Below, in pieces: positions 52,564-60,565 of a stretch of 64,000 bases of DNA. The translations under genes were made by a program, and so were the position numbers. Under the pieces are notes generated by a model. The model was not told where the DNA came from. It saw only the letters and a list, made by a program, of their open reading frames with translations, and made no database searches. Origin of the DNA: Mycobacterium sp. E796 (GTDB lineage: Bacteria > Actinomycetota > Actinomycetes > Mycobacteriales > Mycobacteriaceae); NCBI RefSeq assembly GCF_001672815.1, contig NZ_LZKK01000325.1, positions 124,001 to 188,000 of the forward strand, in the 5' to 3' direction. The stretch's first letter is position 1. Every line of letters begins with the position of its first letter.

Positions 52564-53319
52564 TCAGGCGCGGCCCATCATCCAGCGGGGCCGGGACCAG
52601 AGCTGCCAGTACTCGACGACCTGGTAGCCAAGCCCGCGGTACAGGCGCTCCCCGGGCGGCGACGACTGCAGCAGCGAACCCTCGATCCCCGCTTCGAACT
52701 GGGACCGCAGCACGGTGGCCAGCAGCCGCCGTCCGTAGCCCTTCCCCTGGTCGCGTGGCCGGGTGGCCATCGACCAAACCACCAGCAGCCCGTCCTCGGT
52801 GGCCCCGGTGAACATGGACACCATGCGCTCGCCGTCAAAGAGGCCCCACACCCCGAGGTCCGGGTTTTGCGCGGCCTGGACGGGGATGGCCACCGCGGCG
52901 GCGGCGTCGGACATGCTGTAGGTGTCGGCCAGCAGGGCGCGGGCCTCGGGTAGTTCCTCGTCGGTCAGGGCACGCACACCGGCCCCGTCGACGTCGGGCA
53001 GGTCGGGACCCTCGAGCAGCATCAGGGGAAGGGCCTCCACCACGGCCCAGCCGGCGTCGATCAGCTTCTGGGCGGTGGCCAGGCCGGGTCCGGCCAGCAT
53101 GACGATGCCTGGCTTCTTGAGGTCGAGCAGCGGCTGGAGGCAGTGATCGACCAGCACGTCGTTGTCGGAGGACTGGCAGCAGGCCACGTTGTAGTCGACG
53201 CTGATCTCGCCGCTGAAGGCGGTCCACCAATCTGGTTCCACGGTGTGATGGGCCGGCGCGGACCACAGGCGGGCGGCGGTGCCGAGGTGCCGCCTCAATT
53301 CGATCGCAGTCCGCGCCAT
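52564..53319 (-). CDS. GNAT-family N-acetyltransferase
   Basis: 251 residues. The C-terminal half has the acetyl-CoA loop (RPRDQGKGYG) and the YRGLGY strand of the GNAT fold; the N-terminal 120 residues form an extra, possibly degenerate GNAT-like half. It would acylate an amino group, either of the cluster's product or of a toxic intermediate. It lies 27 bp downstream of the PaiB-like gene on the same strand, a PaiA/PaiB-like pairing. Confidence 0.82.
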   Translation of the reverse strand: MARTAIELRRHLGTAARLWSAPAHHTVEPDWWTAFSGEISVDYNVACCQSSDNDVLVDHCLQPLLDLKKPGIVMLAGPGLATAQKLIDAGWAVVEALPLMLLEGPDLPDVDGAGVRALTDEELPEARALLADTYSMSDAAAAVAIPVQAAQNPDLGVWGLFDGERMVSMFTGATEDGLLVVWSMATRPRDQGKGYGRRLLATVLRSQFEAGIEGSLLQSSPPGERLYRGLGYQVVEYWQLWSRPRWMMGRA

Positions 53320-53346
53320 GGCCGTCGATGCTAACGGGACACGCCG

Positions 53347-53967
53347 CTAATTGCTCGGCAAGTGCGCTCGCTCTACGGCCAGAGCAACGTCTTCGCGGCC
53401 GTTCGTGATTAAACCCGAGATCACGCCGTCGATGTCGGCGGCCGATCGATTTTGGCTGAGCTTGAATTTGGCCTCGATCCGGGCGATCGACAATTCCACT
53501 CCTACGATGGCGCGCAATTGAGCCTCGATGAACTCTCGCGGCGCGTCGTCGACCGACCATGGCTGCGGTCGCCCGGCCTCGTGGCGCCCGGTCAGATCAC
53601 GCACGTTGTGCTCGACCCAGGCGGGGTCGTCGTGGACGGTGAGTCGCCCGTAGACGTGCGCGGTGACGTAGTTCCACGTGGGCACCACGCGCCCGTGCTC
53701 CGCCTTGCTCGCGTACCAGGCCGGGGAGATGTACGCATCGGGTCCGCGCACGATGACCAGGGCCTCGCCGACCACCGGGCGCCGCCACTGGTCGTTGTTG
53801 CGGGCGAGATGCCCCCGAAGCGTCCGCGCGCCCCGGTCATACACGAACGGCAGCATGGTGGCGACGACACCCTCCGGTGTTGCGGTGATCAGGTCCGCTG
53901 CCCCGTGGTGCGTGAGCAGGTCGTCGACGGCCTGCTCGTCGACGGCGAAATGGGCCGGGATGTACAT
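53347..53967 (-). CDS. PaiB-like FMN-binding protein
   Basis: 206 residues. The start MYIPAHFAVD, the strand VPTWNY and AKFKLSQNRS are diagnostic of the PaiB/FMN-binding split-barrel family. Some members are flavin reductases or regulators; in biosynthetic clusters they may act as small oxidoreductases. It heads an operon with the GNAT gene and is divergent from the carrier-protein gene across a 224-bp gap in which no distinct operator was recognised. Confidence 0.85.
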   Translation of the reverse strand: MYIPAHFAVDEQAVDDLLTHHGAADLITATPEGVVATMLPFVYDRGARTLRGHLARNNDQWRRPVVGEALVIVRGPDAYISPAWYASKAEHGRVVPTWNYVTAHVYGRLTVHDDPAWVEHNVRDLTGRHEAGRPQPWSVDDAPREFIEAQLRAIVGVELSIARIEAKFKLSQNRSAADIDGVISGLITNGREDVALAVERAHLPSN

Positions 53968-54191
53968 GCCGTCAAGTATGTCGGCCGCGCTTGATGGCCA
54001 CTACCGCCGCTGCGCGGGCGAAAATACCGCAGCGAGGCGACCGACGTATTCACATTCAGTTTGGCTGCGGCCGACCGGATTTCTGATGCGGTATGCGGGA
54101 ACTTTCCGGATAACGCAGCCACGTTTGCGGCGGTACAGTACGACCTGGCTAATAGGTTGCATTACGGCAGAAAATTGGGAGGACCAGCGCG

Positions 54192-54437
54192 ATGCAGGAC
54201 CGAATCCGTGACGTCTTAGCTGCCCATGGTCGGATGGCGGTCGATCCGCGTGAGGTGGACGATCAGGCCGACCTGTACGAGCTGGGCCTGACGTCGCACG
54301 CGTCGGTCAATGTCATGCTCGCGCTCGAGGACGCATTCGGCGTCGAGTTCCCCGACGAAGTGCTCAAGAAGTCCACCTTCGCCTCCATAAGCAGCATCGA
54401 GCGGGTCGTCGACGGCCTGGTCAACTCGTCTTCCTGA
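54192..54437 (+). CDS. free acyl/peptidyl carrier protein
   Basis: 81 residues, an acidic four-helix carrier fold. LYELGLTSHASV carries the phosphopantetheine attachment at Ser35, and the second helix LALEDAFGVEFPDE is typical. GGGAGGA at 54177-54183 is a strong ribosome-binding site. It is the only carrier protein in the neighbourhood, so it is the likely partner of the adenylation domain and perhaps of the PaaK-like protein. A dedicated phosphopantetheinyl transferase gene follows after 12 bp. Confidence 0.88.
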   Translation: MQDRIRDVLAAHGRMAVDPREVDDQADLYELGLTSHASVNVMLALEDAFGVEFPDEVLKKSTFASISSIERVVDGLVNSSS

Positions 54438-54449
54438 CGTGCTGATTGC

Positions 54450-54866
54450 ATGATCAATGTGCCGGGCGATCTTGACGGGCGCCGCGTGCGCACCGGATGC
54501 GACGTCGTGGCCATTGCGGATGTCCGGGACTCGCTGGCGGCGTTCGGGGATCGGTACCTGCACAAGGTTTTTACGGCGAGCGAGATCGACGACTGCCGGG
54601 GCCGCGATCGGGTGCACGGACTGGCGGCCCGGTTCGCGGCCAAGGAAGCGGTGATCAAGGCATTCGGGGAACCCGACGTGTCGTTTCCGCTGCGCGAGAT
54701 CGAGGTGACGCATGACGGTCCGCTGCCGCTACTGCGCCTGAGCGGAACGCTCGCCGCGCGGGCGCAACGGCAAGGCTGGCTCAGCTCGTCTTTGTCCCTT
54801 TCGCACGCCGATTGCCACGCGATGGCCGTCGTTGTCGTGGTCTGCAATCCGGCCGAGGCCGGCTAG
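54450..54866 (+). CDS. AcpS-type phosphopantetheinyl transferase
   Basis: 138 residues. RTGCDVVAI holds the metal-binding Asp, FTASEIDDC is the second signature and RFAAKEAVIKAFG is the AcpS motif with Glu and Lys. It would activate the carrier protein encoded just upstream, transferring the phosphopantetheine arm of CoA to Ser35. Mycobacteria have a housekeeping AcpS elsewhere; this copy is dedicated by position. Convergent with the secreted protein gene. Confidence 0.86.
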   Translation: MINVPGDLDGRRVRTGCDVVAIADVRDSLAAFGDRYLHKVFTASEIDDCRGRDRVHGLAARFAAKEAVIKAFGEPDVSFPLREIEVTHDGPLPLLRLSGTLAARAQRQGWLSSSLSLSHADCHAMAVVVVVCNPAEAG

Positions 54867-54907
54867 GAACTTCGGGCATGCGCTGACCCTCCGTGGGGAG
54901 CAATGCG

Positions 54908-55324
54908 TTACGGCACCTGCGTGAATTTGACGCTGCTGGTCAACCTGTATCCCAGCGGGCGGCCGCAGGCCGTGCTCTTGCCGGTCAGTTGAACCGTGCC
55001 CGCGAGGGTGCTCGGATCCCACACGTAGTGGGCGTCTTCGGCCCGGTAAACCGTAATGTCGTTGCGACACAACGCATTATTCGTAGTATCCAGCGTCCAT
55101 TGGCCGTTGGCCAACTGGGCCCGGCCCCACGGTTGCACCGCAGCGCAGCCGTCACCGCATGGAGTGAAGTACCAATCGTCGGTGGTGGTTTGGCCGGTGA
55201 TGGTGTTGGAGACGGTCACGACGTAGTGCCCGTTCATCACCGGAGCGGCCGACGCGGGGGCAGCGGGTCCGAGAGCGATGCCGGCGAACACAGCGGCTGC
55301 GGCGAGAACCGGTGCGGTGGCCAT
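54908..55324 (-). CDS. small secreted protein
   Basis: 138 residues. ATG 55324 has GGGAGA seven bases upstream and gives a clear signal peptide ending near ASAAP; the in-frame ATG at 55339 lies before that ribosome-binding site. The mature part is about 110 residues, beta-rich with four cysteines (probably two disulfides), and resembles uncharacterised mycobacterial secreted proteins. It follows the double hydrolase gene by 24 bp in the same direction. Confidence 0.78.
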   Translation of the reverse strand: MATAPVLAAAAVFAGIALGPAAPASAAPVMNGHYVVTVSNTITGQTTTDDWYFTPCGDGCAAVQPWGRAQLANGQWTLDTTNNALCRNDITVYRAEDAHYVWDPSTLAGTVQLTGKSTACGRPLGYRLTSSVKFTQVP

Positions 55325-55348
55325 GGTTCGTTCTCCCATTCGAGTTGA

Positions 55349-57187
55349 TCAGCAAGTCGGGCAAGCGGCCTCTACCGGCAACACCGCGCTGCGGATCGCG
55401 GTCAAGATCGCCGGGTGATGGGCGACATGATCGCCGGTGGGTGCGGCGATGAGGCGGGTTCGTCGCGACGTCCGGTGCAGCCGCTCGAGGGCTGCCCGAC
55501 CGCCTTTGGCGGCGAACGCCTCCGCGTCCTCGGGTGAGGCGATCAGCGTCACGTCGGTTCCACGGCGGGCAAGCGTCGTCAGCACCGGCTCCGGCAGCCA
55601 CACCAGTCCAATCCAGCTCAAAAACCGCAAGACGTGTCGCGGGAGGTATTGGTGCATAAGGCGTTTCGCCGGCTCCCGGGCCGGGTTGAGCAGTCCTCTG
55701 AGGCGCTTCGTCTTGGCTTCGGACGGGCCGGTGGCCGTACCAACGGCCGCGTTGGCGTGGCGCGCTTTCTCGCGGCCGATCCACTGCATGAACAAGGCGG
55801 GGGTGACGCGCCAGTTCCACATCACCAAGTTGACCAGGATCGCTGATTGCGCGCCGATGCTGCGGGCGGCATGGGCGGCGTACCACGAGCCGGAGCAGAT
55901 CCCGACCAGCTTGAGTTCGCCGGCACCTCGGCGCGCATGCCTGGCCACCGCTATCGCGTCGGCGATGTCGGCCTTGGAGTAGATGTTGCGCCAAGGACCC
56001 CGGGTGATTTGGCCCGACAATCCCTGTCCCGCGGGGTCCCAGCGCACCGCCTGCGCCCCGGTCGCCGCGATGCGACGTGACAGTTCGACCCACTCCCGGG
56101 CGGGCCCCACGTGCAAGTCGTGGCCGGTCACGAAGAACAACACGGTGCCTGCGGGCGGCGGATCGGGGTGCCGGGGCAGCGTGCGGATGGCGAACAGCCC
56201 GTTCGGCTCGATTCGTTCGATGCGCTCGACGACGACGTCGACCCCATCGGGCCCGTCGGCCGGCACTGTCGCCGTTGTCCGGTATCGGGGTGCGGCGCGA
56301 TGGGTCCGGGTGGGACTGTTCGTGTCGATCCACTCCGTGATCGAATCGACCGCGGTGAAGGGGATCGGCAACATGTAATCCCGCGGGCTCGGCCCGGCGC
56401 ACTCCCGCAGGCCGACGGTGATCACCGTATCGACTCCACGCGCCGACGTGAGGGCCGTGATGCGCCGGTCGGTCTCGTCCGGTCGCGCCACCAGAAGCAC
56501 CCTGTCGACGCCTTGGGCGCCGACCGGATCGGCACGGATCTGCAACGCGGCGAATTCTGCGGCGGCGTGGTCGCTCAACCGCCCGCCGACGATCGACACT
56601 TCACCCGGCGTGGCAGCGTCCTCGCCCACCGACAGCCGGAACAGCGTCGCATGTTCCCGGAGATAACGCCTGCCCGTTCCGGCGGGATCCAGGTAGACCA
56701 CGCGGTCGGGTGGGTGCGATTGGGCGGCAAGATATTCGTCGAGGAGCAGACACCCGGCTCGTATGCCGACGGCCGTTGTGGACTCGGCGCCGATCAGCGT
56801 GAGGTAGTCGAGCGCGTGGCCCACACTGGCCACCCAGTTGGCCACCGCGTCGTCATGGGCCTGCGCGTAGGACGAATTTCCCGAGCCCAGGTAGTCGAAA
56901 TGCAGCACGGCGAAGCCGCGGCGCGCCAAGCCGTCGCCGAGGATCCGGTGCAGGCGGACGCTGTCCATCCCGTCCTTGCCGAGCGAGCCACAGATCACCA
57001 CACCGCCCCTGATCTGCTTGTCGCCCGGCAGATGGAGCACGCCGAACAGTGGCGAATCATCTGGTCCGAAGAATGTCGGGACTTCGGTCGTCGAAGGCGT
57101 GTCGCGCCGACCCCAGGCCGGGTCCGCGGTCGCGCGGACGTCGTCGGAAGCGGTTGCGAGCGTTTCGTGGGCGGTCGAACCCGGCAT
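55349..57187 (-). CDS. tandem alpha/beta-hydrolase protein
   Basis: 612 residues with two alpha/beta-hydrolase folds. The first (about 38-290) has FDYLGSGNS, but its nucleophile elbow reads GIRAG, with no serine. The second (about 330-600) has WDPAGQGLS and GICSGS, keeping a Ser nucleophile, and GDHVAHHP as the likely His region. One half is therefore probably structural. It resembles exosortase-associated or thioesterase-like hydrolases and might release or edit a carrier-bound product. A TATAAT lies six bases before the ATG. Confidence 0.82.
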   Translation of the reverse strand: MPGSTAHETLATASDDVRATADPAWGRRDTPSTTEVPTFFGPDDSPLFGVLHLPGDKQIRGGVVICGSLGKDGMDSVRLHRILGDGLARRGFAVLHFDYLGSGNSSYAQAHDDAVANWVASVGHALDYLTLIGAESTTAVGIRAGCLLLDEYLAAQSHPPDRVVYLDPAGTGRRYLREHATLFRLSVGEDAATPGEVSIVGGRLSDHAAAEFAALQIRADPVGAQGVDRVLLVARPDETDRRITALTSARGVDTVITVGLRECAGPSPRDYMLPIPFTAVDSITEWIDTNSPTRTHRAAPRYRTTATVPADGPDGVDVVVERIERIEPNGLFAIRTLPRHPDPPPAGTVLFFVTGHDLHVGPAREWVELSRRIAATGAQAVRWDPAGQGLSGQITRGPWRNIYSKADIADAIAVARHARRGAGELKLVGICSGSWYAAHAARSIGAQSAILVNLVMWNWRVTPALFMQWIGREKARHANAAVGTATGPSEAKTKRLRGLLNPAREPAKRLMHQYLPRHVLRFLSWIGLVWLPEPVLTTLARRGTDVTLIASPEDAEAFAAKGGRAALERLHRTSRRTRLIAAPTGDHVAHHPAILTAIRSAVLPVEAACPTC

Positions 57188-57193
57188 GGCGAA

Positions 57194-57199
57194 ATTATA
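57194..57199 (-). promoter_or_regulatory. consensus -10 for a leaderless transcript of the double hydrolase
   Basis: TATAAT on the minus strand, then TTCGCC, then ATG at 57187. The predicted transcript begins at the A of the start codon. No TTGACA-like -35 is visible. The promoter overlaps the end of the preceding membrane-protein gene region. Confidence 0.6.
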
Positions 57200-57214
57200 C
57201 TGTAGGTTTGTATT

Positions 57215-57730
57215 TTAGCCAGAAAAACTGACGTCCGGTCTGGAACCGGGGTGGGCCGGCCCACCCCGACGCCGACGAGTCAGCACGAGGCGGCAGGCAT
57301 AGAGCACCCCGGAGATCGCGAAGGCTAGCGCACTGACGCCGGCCCAGTTGAACAGGTAAACGTCTTCGGTGAAGCCGGTGGTCGCCTGGTAGTAGGTGTC
57401 GGACAGCCGGAAGACCAGTGGGAACGAGATCGCGAAGAGGACGCCCGAGGCGACCGTTGGAGCCCGGACGTAGTTGATCCAGGGAACGACCAGGCTTCGG
57501 CGCGCAGCCTGCCCGCTTTGTGCGCGCTGCATCCTGCGGTCGACCCACGCGTAGATCGGCCATCCGATCAGGTCGTGGGCCACGACGCAGAAGACGAACC
57601 ACAGGAAGACTCCGGCCCATCCTGCCTCGTGCACGACCCGGGTGGCCGCGTAGGCGGCGACGGCGAAGCAGATGAGCAGCCCGAACAGATTCAGCGGCCT
57701 GGCACCGTAGTGGCGGCGGAACCACTCCAT
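57215..57730 (-). CDS. small membrane protein
   Basis: 171 residues with about four transmembrane segments (roughly 14-34, 39-60, 90-110, 128-150) and a basic C-terminus. GGAGGCGAGCTGAG precedes the ATG. It starts one base after the stop of the molybdopterin oxidoreductase gene, so the two are translated together; it could be an extra membrane anchor or electron-transfer subunit, but no haem-binding pair of histidines is evident. Confidence 0.75.
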   Translation of the reverse strand: MEWFRRHYGARPLNLFGLLICFAVAAYAATRVVHEAGWAGVFLWFVFCVVAHDLIGWPIYAWVDRRMQRAQSGQAARRSLVVPWINYVRAPTVASGVLFAISFPLVFRLSDTYYQATTGFTEDVYLFNWAGVSALAFAISGVLYACRLVLTRRRRGGPAHPGSRPDVSFSG

Positions 57731-57731
57731 C

Positions 57732-58955
57732 TCAGCTCGCCTCCGAGAACTCGATTCGGGCGATCCACTTCACGTTGTGGGTGCCGGGCGCCGCGGGAAC
57801 CATGACCCGGGCCGGGAATCCGTGATCGAGGGAGAGGTCCGCTCCGTTGACGCGCAAAGCGACCATCGAGCCGGCAGAGCAGACCTGTGCGGCCGAGAGC
57901 GTCACCGTCAAAGAGTCGAGGGACTCGATTTGCGCGCGGCCGGGTCGATCGATGCCAACGAGTCGCGCCAGGGCGGCAAGGGGGACACCGGTCCATGCCT
58001 GCGTCGTCGACCAGCCTTCCGTGCAGGCGATCGGCAGGTTCGCGGTCGTCATCGACATGCTGGTCAGCTGTGCCCTGCTGACCGAAAGCCGGCGCGCCCC
58101 CACCAGGACCAGCCGCCAGTCCGGGCCGGTCTGCGCGGCGGTGATCTGACGCCCCGCCGCCGTGTGGTTCACCGGAAAGTCGTTTCCCGCGGGGCCACTC
58201 GATCGATAGTGGGTCCCCAACAGGGCGAATCGGCGCATGAACCCGCCGACGTTTTCGCCGGCGGTCACCGCGCATACGACGAGCGAAGTGCCGCCGACAA
58301 GGGCGAGGACGCCCCGGCGGGAAATCGTCGGAGCGGCCGGGTCGGGCGGGACGAGCCCGTGGTCGACGTCCTCCGGGCGAGTACCTTCGAGCCCCGTCCG
58401 CAGCTCGGTCCGCAGACTCCTCGAGCGCAGCGCGCACAACATTTCCCCGAATTTCACGCAAACGTGGACGACGAAGCCGGCGATGAAAGCCCAGGCGCCG
58501 AAGAAGTGGGCGCTGTAGAAATCGATCGTCGTGAGGTAGTCGATGTTGAGGATTCCCGTCGTCATCTCGAACAGCACGCCGCCCACCACCAGGATCAGGC
58601 TCAGCCGCTCCAGGAGCCGGGCCACCGAGCGCCACGGCGGCCAGGTGAAAAGCCGGGGAATCACCGACCACAGCTTTGCGAGCACCACCGGGACGAGTGC
58701 GAGACCCAACATCACGTGCACGCCCTCGGTGAGCCGGTAGACCCAACTCGGCGACGTCAGCCAGTCGAACAGGTAGAGCCCGAACAGGCCGCGCGCCGGG
58801 TTGGGGTCGTTGGTGCTGAACCGGGGGTTGTAGGCGGCGTACGAGACGAGCCCCGTGACGAATTCGACCGGGACTCCGACGAGCAGGACCAGACCGAACA
58901 CCGACGTGAGCCAGGGCCCCCGGATGGGGCTGCGCCAGGCGCTCGATCCGTTCAC
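57732..58955 (-). CDS. membrane cytochrome b561-like / sulfite-oxidase-type molybdopterin fusion
   Basis: 407 residues. Four N-terminal transmembrane helices (about 15-190) include histidines in EGVHVMLG, AHFFGAW and VVHVCVK suitable as haem ligands, as in b561-type cytochromes. After a fifth hydrophobic segment following a twin-arginine-like SRRGVLALVGG (about 225) comes a sulfite-oxidase-fold molybdopterin domain with IACTEGWS, whose cysteine would bind molybdenum. The GTG start follows GGAGGG. It would be a membrane-bound oxidoreductase with its catalytic domain outside. Confidence 0.82.
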   Translation of the reverse strand: MNGSSAWRSPIRGPWLTSVFGLVLLVGVPVEFVTGLVSYAAYNPRFSTNDPNPARGLFGLYLFDWLTSPSWVYRLTEGVHVMLGLALVPVVLAKLWSVIPRLFTWPPWRSVARLLERLSLILVVGGVLFEMTTGILNIDYLTTIDFYSAHFFGAWAFIAGFVVHVCVKFGEMLCALRSRSLRTELRTGLEGTRPEDVDHGLVPPDPAAPTISRRGVLALVGGTSLVVCAVTAGENVGGFMRRFALLGTHYRSSGPAGNDFPVNHTAAGRQITAAQTGPDWRLVLVGARRLSVSRAQLTSMSMTTANLPIACTEGWSTTQAWTGVPLAALARLVGIDRPGRAQIESLDSLTVTLSAAQVCSAGSMVALRVNGADLSLDHGFPARVMVPAAPGTHNVKWIARIEFSEAS

Positions 58956-59035
58956 AACTCAGCCCTCCGGCAGGCGGCCGCATCGGCATTCGCCTAAACT
59001 ATAAGTCGACTAATCGGTTCTATTCTCGTCCAATA

Positions 59036-59071
59036 GTATGTAAGCTGTGCCTTCTGGTGCATCATTGGTAT
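59036..59071 (+). promoter_or_regulatory. 36-bp tripartite element, copy 4
   Basis: GTATGTAA (59036-59043), 13 bp, GTGCAT (59057-59062), then GGTAT (59067-59071), ending 72 bp before the flippase start. The 188-bp gap holding it is otherwise featureless apart from AT-rich bases near 58997-59035. Confidence 0.7.
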
Positions 59072-59143
59072 AACGTGTACCTGGCAGCCAGGCGTCGACG
59101 TACTGACCGGGGATAAGGCAACCGGAGTTGGGGTTGAGGGTTC

Positions 59144-60565
59144 ATGAGTCTGGCTCGTGAGTCATCCGACCCGGCGCATGACTCGCCCGCCAGCGACGTC
59201 AGCTATGCCCATCCGTCGCAGGCGTCCGAGCTGAGCCGGCGTCCGGACTTTAGGGCACGCATTGATTGGGCGCGCGGGTACATCGATCGGGCCCGCAACG
59301 ACTCACTGATCAGAAACGGCATCTTTAGCACCGCGACTCAGGTGGTGAACTCCGCGTTCGGCTACGCTTTCTGGCTCTTGGCGGCGCACCTGTACAGCCC
59401 CTCGACCGTTGGACTGACGGCCGCGGCCACGTCGGCCACCAGCATCGTGCTGATGTTGTCCTGCCTCGGGGTCGGCGGGATGCTCATCCAGTCGCTTCCT
59501 CGACAGCGGAAGGAAACCGAGTGGTCGGCCACGTTCTGGGCGGGGGTGGCGACGGTGACGTTGTTTGCCGCGGCCCTGTGTGCGGGCAGCGTCGCGGTGC
59601 TCCCGCTGATCTCCCCCGAACTGGCGGCGCTGCGCGGCGTGGGCTTCGCGGTCGTGTTCACCGTCGGCACGGTCGCCCTCACGGTGGGCGTCACGCTCGA
59701 CTGCGTTTTTCTCGCCGAACGCAAAGCGAACTACGCGTTTAGGCGCAACTTCGCCGTCGGCGCCGTCAAGGTGCTGATGCTCGGGCTCATGGCACTCGTC
59801 TTTGCGCCGGACGCGGTGCGCCTGCTCGGGGCCTGGGGAGCCGGGGCCGTGGTGGGCCTCGGTTTTGGTGCGGTCCTGCTCGCCCGGCGTATCGGCGTTG
59901 CGCGACCGCCGGAACTTTCGGTCCTGCTGCGGACCGCTCGGGGGTTTCGCTCGCGTGTCACGCTTCACCAACTGATCGGGCTCGGCGCCGGGCTGTTGAC
60001 GTATCTGCTTCCGGTGATCGTGACGGTGCGACTCTCCGCGCGCGAAAACGCCTACTTCTACACGACATGGATGTTGGCGGCGCTCTTCCTCGTCATCGCA
60101 CCCGCGTTCTCCAATAACCTGTTCGCCGAGGGAATGCACCGGCCCGAGGAGATCGGCGCGCTGGCTCGGTCGGCATTCAAGACCTTGGGCGCCATCATGG
60201 TGCCCGGCTTGGTGGCCATCCTCGTTTTGGGTGGGACGTTGTTGTCCGCCTTCGGTCATTCCTATACCGGCCACTCGGTGGGGCTGTTGAGGCTGGTTGT
60301 GCTGGCCTCGATTCCGGACGCGGTGGTGCATGTCTACGTCGGTGTTCTGCGCGCCGAGGCGCGGCTCGTCGCCGCGGCCGTGCTGTTGGTCGGCATCGGC
60401 ATTGGCACCGTGGTGATTTCGTGGTTTCTGTTGCCGTCGATCGGCATCAGCGCGGTGGGCTGGGCGTTCCTGGCGATGCAGCTGTGCGGATGCGGATACG
60501 TCGTGCTGGATTGGCGCAGACAGGCTTCGCGCGCTCGGGTGCACAGCGGCCAGGAGATCCGGTGA
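59144..60565 (+). CDS. polysaccharide flippase (Wzx/MATE-like)
   Basis: 473 residues with 12 or more transmembrane segments from about residue 65 to 460, preceded by a 55-residue hydrophilic N-terminus. The arrangement (GIFSTATQVVNSAFGYAFWL, then repeated helical pairs) fits the polysaccharide-transporter family, which moves lipid-linked glycan units across the membrane. It carries element copy 4 and overlaps the next gene by GTGA. It suggests export of a glycan or glycolipid assembled by neighbouring enzymes. Confidence 0.85.
   Translation: MSLARESSDPAHDSPASDVSYAHPSQASELSRRPDFRARIDWARGYIDRARNDSLIRNGIFSTATQVVNSAFGYAFWLLAAHLYSPSTVGLTAAATSATSIVLMLSCLGVGGMLIQSLPRQRKETEWSATFWAGVATVTLFAAALCAGSVAVLPLISPELAALRGVGFAVVFTVGTVALTVGVTLDCVFLAERKANYAFRRNFAVGAVKVLMLGLMALVFAPDAVRLLGAWGAGAVVGLGFGAVLLARRIGVARPPELSVLLRTARGFRSRVTLHQLIGLGAGLLTYLLPVIVTVRLSARENAYFYTTWMLAALFLVIAPAFSNNLFAEGMHRPEEIGALARSAFKTLGAIMVPGLVAILVLGGTLLSAFGHSYTGHSVGLLRLVVLASIPDAVVHVYVGVLRAEARLVAAAVLLVGIGIGTVVISWFLLPSIGISAVGWAFLAMQLCGCGYVVLDWRRQASRARVHSGQEIR

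Noticed and set aside
55152-56402. 416-codon frame on the minus strand overlapping the double hydrolase
   Set aside because: Out of frame with the hydrolase, Arg/Pro-rich, no ribosome-binding site or motif.
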